A DNA stretch of 26,629 nucleotides from positions 52,476 through 79,104 of the forward strand of contig CDMY01000424.1 in the NCBI GenBank assembly GCA_001179505.1, in the 5' to 3' direction. Under the pieces are notes generated by a model that was given only the letters and a program-made list of their open reading frames with translations, was not told the DNA's origin and did no database searches. Below, in pieces: positions 12,947 through 23,591 of this stretch; position 1 is the stretch's first letter; each line of letters opens with the position of its first letter. The stretch comes from Vitrella brassicaformis (taxonomy: Eukaryota > Sar > Vitrellaceae). Made by a program: the position numbers and the translations under genes.

Positions 12947-14169
12947 GTCTGTCTGTGTCTGTTTGTCTGATCAGGATCGCGCTCCTCCTTCTTTTCGGTC
13001 CCGAGGATGCTAAGTGCCTCCTACGCGAGTATCCTGCGAAGTCCGTCATACACAGAAAATGCACGCAGGCATGCCTGCATGTATGCCTTCTTGGCTCCTG
13101 TGTGTATCACCGCATGTCTGTCTCCCTTGTCCACGCATCCATGCAGTGGGAAGGAAGGGAGTGAGCCAGCAAACGGCCCTGGCAGTGCCCCCGATACCGT
13201 TAGCAGTGTCTCAAGCGCGGTGAGTCAAGATAGAGAAGAACTGACAACATTCATACAACAAATGACGTGTACGTGTGAGTGCTGCTCGTGTAGTACGGCG
13301 ACTACTATTTCTCGTGCTCTGCCCGAGCATTATGCAAGGCACTTGCAGGTAGTGCTGATGGCGGCGTCGTGTGCTATGGCAGCTTCTACGAGAGTGGCTG
13401 GGATTTCTCCACTCCTGAATTCATGACCAACGCGAAGTCGCCACAAGGGGGCCAATTCGACATCTACAGAAGCTTCTGTTTCGAGCCTGGCATCACATGC
13501 CACTTGGAAGAGCAAGTAGGTGCATGTCGAATAGACACTGATGCTACACGCACGTGTATATGTCATGCAGATGTGGGTCCTCGGCAACGGGGAGAGGATA
13601 TTTCCTAACTTTGACTTCTCAGAAGACCTGGAAGAGGATGTCGCGCTGACGCTCGATGAGCCTGGCGACCCAGTGCGGAATCAGGGATTCCTCCCGATAG
13701 TTAAGAACTTCATCGACACCGGCTTTCCCTTTGACCCAACTGACAACTCTGACGGTGTATGGCCTCCATTCACTGAAGACGCAGCCAACTACGTGGCGCT
13801 CTCCGACTTGATAGACGGGGCGGACAATTCGCCTGTCTCCTTCTTCAAGACGGTCGCACAGGTTGAGCAGGATGGCGGGTTCAAGATCGAAGAATGCGCC
13901 TGCTGGGATGAAATCAATCCAGAGTGAGCACACATATCAATAGAAGATATTCGTGTCTCTCGTGCTGCGTTGTTTTTGGCGCTTCCAGTTACGACGCCAC
14001 GTGGCTCCAGATTAAGAAGAGACGGTATGACATCTTCTCAACAACCGATGCTGAAGCCGAGACACGATTGCTTGAGCTGTTCGCTCTTCACGGGCCTCCC
14101 GCCAAGTCAGATTGCGTCGGGTCCGATTGCATCATGGGATGGGACGGCAAGACCTCGCCAGTGAATTAG
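10611..14169 (+). CDS. Type-B carboxylesterase/lipase (cholinesterase-like), secreted
   Basis: Alpha/beta-hydrolase predicted to cleave carboxylic esters. Exons: 10611-10833, 10919-10962, 11033-11132, 11193-11290, 11374-11404, 11467-11517, 11580-11731, 11803-11904, 11961-12112, 12195-12276, 12342-12389, 12460-12558, 12627-12731, 12785-12855, 12975-13040, 13147-13219, 13294-13515, 13571-13923, 13989-14169; 2253 nt, 750 aa, longer than the usual ~550. The signal peptide is at 1-21. Landmarks: the oxyanion hole in ILHGGGF (~158-163), VNYRLGVLGWL, GNYGLTDAWAVLRW, the nucleophile Ser260 in LWGFSAGA, the acid Glu422 in GGKNEGTLF, and the base His569 in CHLEEQMWVLG. The elbow reads GFSAG where the family nearly always has GESAG. 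Intron 12 (12559-12626) is GC-AG. The join after exon 15 is the least certain. About 180 residues follow the His, with Cys-rich ends. Confidence 0.9.
12559..12626 (+). other. GC-AG intron in the carboxylesterase gene
   Basis: Exon 12 ends AAG and the intron begins GCAGGC and ends TCGCAG, 68 nt. Removing it joins QDLK to EGKFYGQ in phase 0, which matches the conserved family segment before the catalytic Glu. No GT donor in the stretch gives a comparable join. Confidence 0.65.
12915..12968 (+). repeat. CTGT-type microsatellite in esterase intron 14
   Basis: TGTC/TGTT units fill the 3' half of the intron 12856-12974, ending just before its TCAG acceptor. Confidence 0.85.
13065..13078. repeat. 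14-bp perfect palindrome in esterase intron 15
   Basis: GCAGGCATGCCTGC equals its own reverse complement. It lies inside the intron 13041-13146 and has no evident function. Confidence 0.5.
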
Positions 14170-15498
14170 ATTGGGGAGGGAGAAAGGCAGCTGTGGGCGA
14201 GTGAGAGTGAGCGCGTGCGAATAAGTGCAATAATGTGTCTTTTTCTAGTCGTGAGACTTTTTCCTGTCTGTCGGTCATTGGCTTTTGAGAGTGTGTCTGC
14301 AACCGCGCAGACAGTACACGTAGGTCGTGCTGTGTGTCTTCTGTCACACAAAAACTCCTACGTGTGTGAGGGGATTTGTGTGATATGTTGAGGTTGCTGT
14401 TGAGTTACTTACATAGTGAACAACATGGGATACAATTTGAAATGTGGTACGAACCGGACAAAGGCTATGTATGGTACAGACACGCACACACACACACACA
14501 CACATGGGGAACAAACCCCTTTCCCAACAACTCTGTCTGCCTGTCTGCCTGTCCGCCTGTCTGTCTGTCCGCCTGTCTGTCTGTCTGTCCGCCTGCCTGT
14601 CTGTCTCTCTTTGTGTGCCCACATCAGCCAGGCAGAGAGGCATGCAACAGGGGCGGAGAGGCAGAGAAATGGATGGCTGGGTGTGTGGGTGGTGGGGCTG
14701 CTTGCTTGACGTCTCTTCGCTGTCGGCGTGTGGGGTATGAGATGAGCGTTGTGTCTGTGTGTGTGAGGCTGACTGCTGTTGACGGCTGCGTTGCCTTCGT
14801 AAAACCATCTTCACAACACGTGTGTGTTCGAGACACCCACCACGCTACGCAGAAGCAGCGATGAACGACCCGACAAAATCTGCTGGATTGATGCGTGGCT
14901 GGGTTGGTCACTGTAGAGGTCTCTGCTCACATGCATTCAGACGCACCAGGCACCGAAGCCAGGCAACCCCCAAGAAGTCAGATGGATGAATGGATGGCTT
15001 TGTATGTAATAGAGGTATGTCTGTATGTACACCCCGCACACATCAGCACCAGACATATGCCTCCTTCGACCTAGGCAGCGAGGCAGCTGTTGGATATATA
15101 TATACACATAAGGCAAGGAGCGAGACGCATGCAATGGAATGCAATACAGTATGGTGAGTGAGGTGTGGTTAAAAGGGCATAGAAGCTCTTCTCAATCAAC
15201 ACACACACATCACAGAACACAACTCTGCCATGATAGCGTCGGTCGGTGGCACACACAGTCAGACAGCGAGGCAGGCTGGTAGTCGATATAAAGGAGGAAG
15301 CTATGCTATGGAGTGAAGGGTCGAAAGGCCATAAAGGCTGCCTCTGGGTGACACGGACACACAGCAGCAAAACTCTTAAATCAACTAGTGGCCCCTTACC
15401 CCTGCTGTCTGTCTGCCATGATATCATACCGGCCGTCGACACACGCATTCGACCGCACCACAGCCCCACCACAGCACCCACAGTGGGTCGATCCAGTG
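14170..15498. other. Convergent intergenic region rich in microsatellites
   Basis: This stretch lies between the 3' ends of the esterase and the RING gene, and no gene is supported in it. It holds an (AC)n run (about 14480-14502), a CTGT/CCTGT array (about 14530-14608), ATGGATGG units (about 14982-14997) and a short (TA)n run (about 15093-15105). Open frames on both strands here are made of repeat translation. Confidence 0.7.
14530..14608. repeat. CTGT/CCTGT imperfect tandem array
   Basis: Units of CTGT and CCTGT alternate over about 80 nt, directly after an (AC)n run. This is intergenic, so the array is not confined to introns. Confidence 0.85.
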
Positions 15499-18400
15499 TC
15501 ACGAGAATATGGCGGGGCTCCAGCCGGTGAAGGCCTGCCGACACAGGGGGCAGTGGCGAGGTTGCATGGTCTGTGCACAGTGCTGGCAGATGCAGAAGTG
15601 GTTGCACGGCCGCAGTACCACCGATCGCTCCCTCTCCTGGCACACCTGACGGTCGGTGACCTCCTCTCGTGTCCTCTGGTTGCTCTGCTGCATCTCCTGC
15701 CGCATCTGCTGACGCAGCTCGGTCTCCCGCCTCTGCTGGGCGGCCTGCTGAGCCCGCCGCTCGAGTGACTGCAGCTGGGATTGCTCGTTGCCGAGTGCCG
15801 TCTGTCGGTCCGCTAGCTGCATGGCAAAGCCGCTGAACTCGTCCGCAGTGGTCAGTCCATTGAAGGTCTCACTCAACCTGAATGATATCACATATCGCAT
15901 TACATCAAAGGGCATGCACTGGTGTTGCCCGCCTTTGTCTGAGTGGGTACGGACCTGTCGATTTGGTTGCTGCGTAGCTGATCTATGTCGGCCTGAAGCG
16001 CACGGTTGGCCTCAGTGAGGCTGATTGAGCGACAAACACAAAGGGAGAGAGATGCGTGACGAGGTACGTTGGCCTGTCGGTTAAGTACCTGGCGATCTCC
16101 TGTGCCTGCGATGTATTCTGGTGAGTGAGCGACGCCTCCCTCTCAGCAGCAGCCCTGATAGGGCGAACGACACACACGCACACACACAGTTCCGTCCCAT
16201 TCATTGCGGTGTTGGTGAGTGAGTGCTATGTGGCTGACTGACCTCTTGTGTCTGTCGAAGTGATGTTGGAGTTGCCCCATCTGAGCCGCCTGCTGCTCAC
16301 GGAGAGACCTCTCGCGATCGATGTCACTGAAAACACGTACATAGAGAGTGAGGTGCAGGTGGCCTTGTTTGCCTCCTGTGTGTGTGTAGATACTTGGTGA
16401 GCCGTTGGTGTTGTTGGCTGAGCTGCTGTCGATCCGCATTGGCTTGACGCATATCGGCCTGGAGCCGCTCGTTGGCCGCCAGAGTGTCAGCGACGGTCTG
16501 CTCGCCCGCCATCTGAGCCTCACGCAACCTGCACATAAACACAAGAGCACAAGGATGGACAGCTGCCAACCGTACTCGATGCGGTGATATGGTGATGCAT
16601 GCTGTACCGTTCGCTCTCCTGACGGGCGGCGAGGATCTCTTGACGGTTCGCATGAGTCTCCTGCTGGGCAGCATGAAGCTGCTGCTGAAGGCCGGCCTCC
16701 CTCTCCATCGACTCACGCCTATAGTCAGACATCGCCGTCACAGCGGTAAATCCCTCCCGCCTTCGTTCTTTTTCTTCTCACCGCGTCGCCCCGCTTTGCC
16801 GGTCTCTGCGCATCAGCTCAGCCTCGAGCTCAGCAATCCTGACAAGAACAGACACACCATCTCTGTGTGACCAGAGCCACGCCCATCAATCGCCTCACCT
16901 GGCCCGCATCGCCTCGGCCTCCTCTCCACCACTCACACACCCATCGTCAACGACCCTTGCGGCTCCTCCATCGGTCTGTCCAGCCCTCTGGCCAGCCAGG
17001 CCATCACCACCGCCACCATCCTCACTCGCACAATCAGCCGACAGCAGGTCGTCAGAGTCACACCCGCCATCGGGCAGCGGGGGCATGGAAGGAGCCATCG
17101 GAGGAACCAGAGACCCACTAGCAGCACTCACGCCGGCAGCACAAGCACCAGCAGCGATAGCCGGGGCACAGAGGGGACTACTCGACGGCTCGCTGTCCAC
17201 GAGCTCGAGGCCACCATCCGCCTCTCCCTCACGCACATATGGGCTGCCGTCTGCCGCAATGGATGGCGACGCTGCAGCTGGGGCGGCCGGGGGTCTCTTG
17301 GTCTTGGGTCGTTTTTTCTTCTTGGCCTTCTTGCCGCCCTCGCCCCCCTTCGCCCTGCCGCTGCTGGTCCTCACTCTCGTCGGACACCTGCTCGCCGATG
17401 GACCGCAGAAGGTCCTTTTCGTTCTTGCGCGCCGCCGCCTCCTCAGCGGCCATCTTAGCACTGTCGGGCTCCTTGTCGGATTGGCGCTTCATGCGCCGCT
17501 CTTTCTTGGCCTTGACCTTCTTTCTGCTCTCAAGCTTCTCACGCAGCTCCTCGCGCACGACGTCACAGCGGCTCTTGGGCTGGTCCTCGACCGCAGGCCC
17601 CCCGCCGGTAACCATCCTCTGAAGTTCGTCTGATCCAAAGACGGAGCTGAGTATATGGGAAATTTGTGTGCGTCTGGTGCTGCTATTCGTACCGATCTCT
17701 CTGACCACTTCTGCCCTTGCCGCGGTGTTCTTGTTGATTTGCTCGGCGAGGCTGGCGATCCTGTTGTCAAGGCTGTTCGTGTCGTTGCCCTTCTTGCCGG
17801 CCTTGGACAGAGCGGCCTTGTCCCTCTGCCCCTTGAGGTCGTTGAGCTTGGTCTGCAGCGTCGCCAGCAGGTTGTCGATGACGGCAACCCGCTTCTGCTT
17901 CTCAAACCAAGTCTGAATGATAATCGCATTGTAGTCGGCAACAGACGATCCGCAGCGTATGATCTCGTGTACCGCTAGATGCACAGTCTCCTGCTCCTGG
18001 CCTGTAGAGTCTTGCTGGTTCACCAGGCTAACGGCCTCTAACCACAACACAACGAAGGAGATGACACGTGTGTGTGATCTTGCCATTTCCCCCTTCTCAG
18101 CTAACTTACCAGTGAGGGCGGTGTGGGCTGCGTCGACATCCTCTTGAGTGATGCTGCTGATAGCAGGGGCGTCCTTGAGAGCCTCGAGCTCCCTCACGCA
18201 GTCGCGGTACATGGGCAGGTCAGCAGCTGTCACAGAGAAGTGGTTCTGGAAGCCAAATGTCGAATCGGGGCGGCGATTGTTGTGTGAAAGGCTTTCGAAA
18301 TACAGCAGCAGCAATGAAGGCCCCTTGCTGGTGACTGTCTGCGCCCATACGAGAGGGCTGATTGGGTCATAGGACCGCACAAGGGCACGACACAGGCTCC

Positions 18401-20263
18401 GGCGGAGAGGTGTCAGTGGCCAACCGACGGAATCCAGAGCTGACAGACAGCAGCAGACAGAGGGGAACACACACACAGAGGAGATGAGGGGAAAGGAGCA
18501 TGCATCCCTAGTGCTTCGGTTCCTTACATGTGTCGATCACTGAACGCCGGAATTTGTACTCCTTGTTCATATCCTCGATCACCTGAAGATCCTTTTTAGG
18601 AATCAACACGCGAGATGTGCTGGTATCGGCAAGAGGGACGTCTGAACGGGAGTCACAGGCAGAACAACACAACATACCTACACGGATATCCCTCTGGCTC
18701 TTGCATATACTTACTTCTGAGGTCCAGCAGGAATGGTGGGCTGCTCCTGATCTCCTTCTCCTCGGCCAGCAGCCCCTCGTCCCTCTTCTCCCGTGCCGCC
18801 ATCCGTCGGTCCTCCTCAGCTGCGTCAGCCGCCGGCAGCAGGCGGGCGTCATCCGCCGCCCACTGACGCTCCTTGACAGCACGCGCGGCTCGGAGCTCAC
18901 TCTCACGCTCATCGTGGGCTCTGGTGACGGCCCCCTGCACCAATGACGCAAAGTCACCACTCGACAGGAACTGCTGGCTGATGAGCTTGCCCAAGGGGAC
19001 CCGTGCTGAAAAACAAACACATGGAGCAGATTTGTGTACGCGACGGTTGCTTGGTGGCTTCACGTACATGAGAGAGAAAGGCATGAGAGTGTGAGGTCCT
19101 TCAATGCCAATTGGAGGAAGGGCTCAATGGTCTTTGCGGTGGCAGGCAGACCCATGTACCTGAAGAGACACAGGTCAGCTGCATATACACTCGCTCAACT
19201 ACATAGACACTCGCACACAAAGCGGTTCACGTGGCCTACTTGAGAGTACGTCGATTGGGGTTGGTCTTGAGGCCAGCGGTCGCGGAGGACATGACTATGA
19301 ACTCAACGGCGGGCAACGACAGCCCGGCAACCGAGCAGAAAGACAGACAGAGCCACGTGCACGCGATCGTGGCGAAGAGGCGCTCCAGCACTCTCTGCGG
19401 ACAAGAGGGATGCCAACAGAGAAGGGATATCAGCAAGGCTGTCTAAGCACATGGCTAGCGCCTTGCAGACCTGCAGTTCGTCGTATCGATCACTTTCGCC
19501 CTCAGACTTGGCCAAGACCATCTCGAGCAGACTCAGAGACTCGAAAGACCTACCACAGAGGCCCTGCAGGCGATACGACACACACAGGCCCTAATCAATA
19601 AGATGGAATCTCCTTGTTTTTTCGACGCACCTCGAGCAAGTTTAGAGAAGAATTGAACGACATTCGACATAGAGAGATTATCATCCAGCTGTACACACCC
19701 AACGGCCTGAGTGAATGCTCCGTTGTCTCATTCCCTGTCCTGCGCCCATACCTGAGTGTCGTGAAGGGCCTTTCTTTTTTGTCGTCCCGCCCCGCCTCGA
19801 TCGTCCTTTGACAATCCTCTGCTAGGCCAGCCGGCAGGGCAGCCGACGATGTGCTGTGGGTGCACGTGACGTCACGCGATGATGGCGGCGGCGGGGAGGC
19901 ACTCTCGCTGCTGCTGTCGCCCTTGCCGTCTCTTTCTGGCTGGGCCTTGAGCAGAGCACTCAACCGGTCGATGAAGGCACGGCTCAGGTCTCCGTCTTCC
20001 AGGTGGAGAGTGGCAAGTGAGGGCAGGCGGCCGATGGCCTCGGCAAGTTGTGCGCACTCGTCATCAGGCAGCTGATTCAAATTCGCATCTGCGCGAGACA
20101 CATGCCTTGACAGTCAGCGGCAACGTGCGCGTTCTCTTCCGACGGCCTTACACATCAGTCTGAGCGTCATCAGTCTCTCGGCCCCCTCGAGAAAGCCGAT
20201 GAGGTCGCTGATGTCATCGGCGGTCGGTGAGCACTCCCAGCTGATCGACAACTCCAACATCAT
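15499..20263 (-). CDS. LRR - basic region - coiled-coil - RING finger protein (one frame break)
   Basis: Candidate E3 ubiquitin ligase or scaffold. Exons (minus): 20263-20152, 20088-19752, 19688-19631, 19563-19471, 19394-19240, 19159-19068, 19005-18715, 18641-18528, 18439-18110, 18037-16899, 16838-16782, 16718-16608, 16528-16394, 16326-16243, 16154-16089, 16020-15955, 15877-15499; about 1205 aa. The N terminus has leucine-rich repeats (MTLRLMYANLNQLPDD, SLATLHLEDGDLS). Middle exons are helical, then Lys-rich (KKAKKKKRPKTKR, a possible nuclear signal) and acidic/Ala-Gly-rich. Exons 11-17 encode a continuous Gln/Arg/Glu-rich coiled coil. The C-terminal RING reads VCQERERSVVLRPCNHFCIC, then HCAQ and HCPLCR; the first Cys of the C-x2-C pair is Arg. 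Exon 10 changes frame at the C6 tract 17343-17348: one nucleotide too many for one reading frame. It may be fused to the upstream repeat gene. Confidence 0.7.
17343..17348 (-). other. Homopolymer C6 (G6 in sense) where the RING gene changes frame
   Basis: Upstream of this tract the coding frame reads Glu/Lys/Ala-rich sequence; downstream a different frame carries the Lys-rich stretch and stays open to a good donor at 16899. Exon 10 (1139 nt) has one nucleotide more than its flanking phases allow. Dropping one G restores a single frame. No intron of credible size in the overlap does the same. Confidence 0.6.
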
Positions 20264-20339
20264 GTCGGGTGACTACCTGACAGCGAGAATGAAACCGTGA
20301 ACATGAGTGAACTGCTGTCTATCACCTCTTTACATCAGC

Positions 20340-23300
20340 CTACCCGGCCAGTGCTGCTACCAGCCGATTCTGCTTGCTCACTGAGATCGATGCATGTAGC
20401 GCCAGCAGCTCGCGATTGGCATACGATGAGATGCGGTCCGTCGAACGGACGGGACACAACCTAAACCCAGGCAGCACGAAGTGGCCATGGAGTGCAGGTG
20501 CGTCTGTCTGTGTGTGAATGACTGTTTACGCGTCTAGCAGACTCTGACATGAGGCGGCCAGCATAGCGACTTGTGCGACAGTGAAATGCAACGGCCCAAC
20601 AAGCTGGTAGATGGTGCGGAGGACTCCCTTGTCCGACAGACAACACACCAGCCGATTCTGATGGACACACAGCACATGTGAGGGGTCGGTCACATATGTA
20701 AACTCTCTCTCTGTACCTACATGCTCGTTCTGCCGTCGTGCAGCCTCTCTGTGGGGGTCGTGCTGCGATGAGACCCACCGATCGATCGGCAGCTACTTCA
20801 ACAAACACACACACAGTGGCGAGCAGTGATCGATCGGTCTACATGGGGGTCAGACCTTGCGGCGGCGAAACTTGGCGAAAAAGTCCAAAATCTGCAGCCA
20901 TAGGTGCACAGGTGCACAGATGCCTGCGTGTTGTTGGCACTTCATTTACCTCCTGTATGAGGCTGTCTTGTGAGGCCGCCGTGGGGGGCCCAGACAGGGC
21001 AGAGATGTCCACCTGCAAATGAAGGGCGTCACACGCAGTAAGAGACGCACACAGGTGACCGCCGATTCGGTCATCATTTGCCCTCACTGACCTGTAGAAC
21101 ACATTCGACGATCGGGTTGTCTTTGGCCTTGCCACTCATCAGCTGCCGATTACAGTAGCTGCACACATGAAGGCAATTCACTCGGTGCACTCAAGAGATG
21201 AAGGGAAGATGCACCTGGCGAGGCTGTCCAGGATGCCCATCACGATGCTGATGAAGCTGACGCCGCGAGCGGAGGATGCGAGAAGTGAAATGTCTAAGGT
21301 CACAAACCACGACAGCATAGAGCACATAACCTCGGACAGGCCCTCGCACGAAGCATACTGAAGTTAAGTGAAACCAGAAGTGCCGAGTGCTCATACATGC
21401 GCGTCGCATCCACTCTGACTGACCGAGTTACGAGCAAGTATGAGATTGAGCAGATGAACCGAAGCCGTCACGACAGCTCGTCCATGGAGGCCATCCTTGA
21501 TCAGTCTGCGGCTCTGCAGGATGCTCATAGACGCCGAGAGGAAGCCCGCCTGCGCAACACGCTCGCAGTAGCCACATTCTGAGGAAACACAGACGCACAC
21601 AAGACATCACTATGTGGCATGGATCATGCACCTTTTCTCACCAGCCATTGCCACTGGCACATTCAGAAATCTGGAGACCGCGCCAGCCGGCTGCTCAGCG
21701 GTGGGGTGGTCCTTCAGCACTGCGGCCATCTTGCCCAGAGCAGCGGGGCTCGCTGACAAACTACAGTACATGGACACCAGCACACCTGCATCCACACACA
21801 CCCAAACACGCTCACACAGCGGCGTGACGGACCAACGAGCCCTCTTGACATCCAGGTGACCCGCACCTGGATGAGATGGGAAGCCGCGGCGGGCGTCTCT
21901 GAAGATGATGCCTATCAGCTCGAATGCCCTCCACACAATCACCTGATCACAGCTCGTGACCAGCGTATCGACGAGAACATCGATGTGGCAGAACATGTGC
22001 TGCTGAAACGCCCCCATATCCTTAGCCGTCACTGAGCGATGCACCAAAGGCACACAGATATGTGGAGATATGACAGCCACCTTTGCCGATTCACCACATG
22101 ATCACCTGGAATGCTCTCGCTGAGCAACACGGAGGCAGCTGTCATGAATTCTCGGTCCGGTACTGTCAGCCTTCCCGCCGTTGCCTCCACCAAGACACCA
22201 AACAGCGGTAGCCACTCCACACCAAACGGATACCCAGCCTGACAAAGCCGATTGAGGAAGCGCGTCGCCGCAGACTGATGTGATGGCTTGCTGCTGTCCG
22301 TGAAAATGGAAACAATGCAGCCGGCGAGGCCTCCCCGACCCTGCTGTCGACGCGCCTTGTCCTTCTCGGCCAATGACCGTACGAGTCCCTTGACCGCTGG
22401 GTCATTATCCGGCAGCGAGGTCGTGAGTTTCTCGACGTGGCTCACGAAGGGGCCGATGTCACTAGCCAGCAGAGCATCAGCAGCCAGGGACACTATGGCA
22501 ACAGCATCAGAGCCCGACGTCTGACCCTTCCGCGTGTTGGCCGTGTGTTGCTGGTCGGGTGTGATGGGGGAGGGGGTGGAGGGAGGGAATGGGCGAGAGG
22601 GACCCGCCGGTTGCCGATCTGCTGATGCAGTTGCTGCGGCGATTGGCGACGGGTCGATGGAGCGAGTGAGATTAGCGGCCTGCTGCTGCTGGGTGCATGC
22701 GAAGAGGTCGAAAGCAGGGGAGGGCTGCCGGCTGCCGTACTGACAGTCACAACCCACACATCACACACATATGCACACATGTGGGCATGCACCTCCCTCG
22801 TGTCTGTCTGTCTGTCTGTCTGTCTGTCCGTACCGATGTGGCGTCCACAGTGATGTCATCCTCTCCGGACCCACCGCTGTGCCCCGCCCCTCCCATCAGC
22901 CCCGAGCCGCTGCCCACAGCCGATACGTCGGCTGCTGGTGAGGGGATGGGAATGAGCTGCATGGACTGATCCCGCTGGACGGATGGCTGCGGTTGCTGCT
23001 GACTCTGGTATGTGTCGATGGCCTCACTAGGGATCTGCGGACACTGGATGCCGATGGGGGGGTTGGACGACAGCAACTCAGACATGTCGTCGCTGTCAGT
23101 CGCAGGGGTGCGCTCTCTGTGAGAGGATGCTGGTAGCGGGGCAGACGACGCACTCTCTGTGCGGTCACCAGGGCCGCTCCCGTACGACTCATCGCCAGGC
23201 CTCCCACTCCCACCAGATCCCTCCTCTGCCGGGTGGGCACTCATACACACGTGCCGCTGCTGTGGTTGCTCCTGCTGGCTGGCATCTCCCCTGTTGTCGG

Positions 23301-23364
23301 CGCCGTTGCTGTCTGCCGTCGGGCTGTCGGCGGAGAGCTCCTCGGCGTTGGTTTCCGTGGACAT
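20340..23364 (-). CDS. Alpha-helical repeat (ARM/HEAT-like) protein with disordered N terminus
   Basis: Function unknown; probably a protein-binding scaffold. Exons (minus): 23364-22834, 22739-22106, 22031-21867, 21785-21642, 21578-21424, 21357-21215, 21158-21092, 21012-20950, 20891-20856, 20792-20721, 20657-20530, 20460-20340 (stop TAG at 20342-20340); 2259 nt, 752 aa. Residues 1-270 are Ser/Gly/Pro/Gln-rich and low in complexity (starting MSTETNAEELSAD). The rest is Leu/Ala-rich amphipathic helices with repeated features such as QNRLVAAL and HNRLVCCL, VVTASVHLLNLIL, and VWRAFELIGIIF. Exon 9 is 36 nt. An alternative donor at 20360 with an acceptor at 20273 (88-nt intron, phase 0) would skip the stop and join this directly to the LRR/RING gene, making one protein of nearly 2000 residues. 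The start is the first ATG and faces the divergent gene at 23592. Confidence 0.65.
22801..22829 (-). repeat. CTGT-type microsatellite at the 5' end of an intron
   Basis: A TGTC array lies in the intron 22740-22833 of the helical-repeat gene. Because the gene is on the minus strand, the array reads GACA and directly follows the donor site rather than preceding the acceptor. Confidence 0.85.
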
Positions 23365-23591
23365 GAGCGCTCAGGCGGCTATCTATCTGCATCAGTCAAA
23401 GCCAAAACAGACACCACACGGACAAAAAAGGTGCACGATGAGCCGTCGCTTCCCAGACGCTGTCACTCACTGTGATTCAGAATCAATTGTCGTGAAGCAA
23501 AGCAGAAGATCTGTCCACGGCATCGACGGTAGCAGATGATGGGCCCCGGCTCGCGAAATGCGAGCTTTAGGCAGCCAAGCTTCGTGATTCG
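23365..23591. promoter_or_regulatory. Divergent promoter region between helical-repeat gene and terminal gene
   Basis: The two start codons are 227 bp apart and face away from each other. The inverted repeat GCTCGC-gaaat-GCGAGC lies at 23549-23565, about 26 bp before the plus-strand ATG. The same words (GGCTCGCG, and AAAGCTCGCA as ATGCGAGCTTT on this strand) occur in the divergent promoter at 5054-5090. Confidence 0.45.

Noticed and set aside
14376-14864. Several overlapping open frames of 95-160 codons
   Set aside because: They are translations of the AC and CTGT/CCTGT arrays; low-complexity peptides rich in Thr-His, Cys-Leu-Ser or Asp-Arg-Gln on both strands.
15071-15643. 190-codon minus-strand open frame at the 3' end of the RING gene
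   Set aside because: It overlaps the RING exon out of frame and extends into non-coding repeats; the RING frame with its Cys/His pattern is the real one.
17355-17393. A tiny intron (14 or 24 nt, GTGAGG...CAG or GTGTCC...CAG) to explain the frame change in the RING gene
   Set aside because: Far shorter than any other intron here, and neither length gives the one-base shift that is needed.
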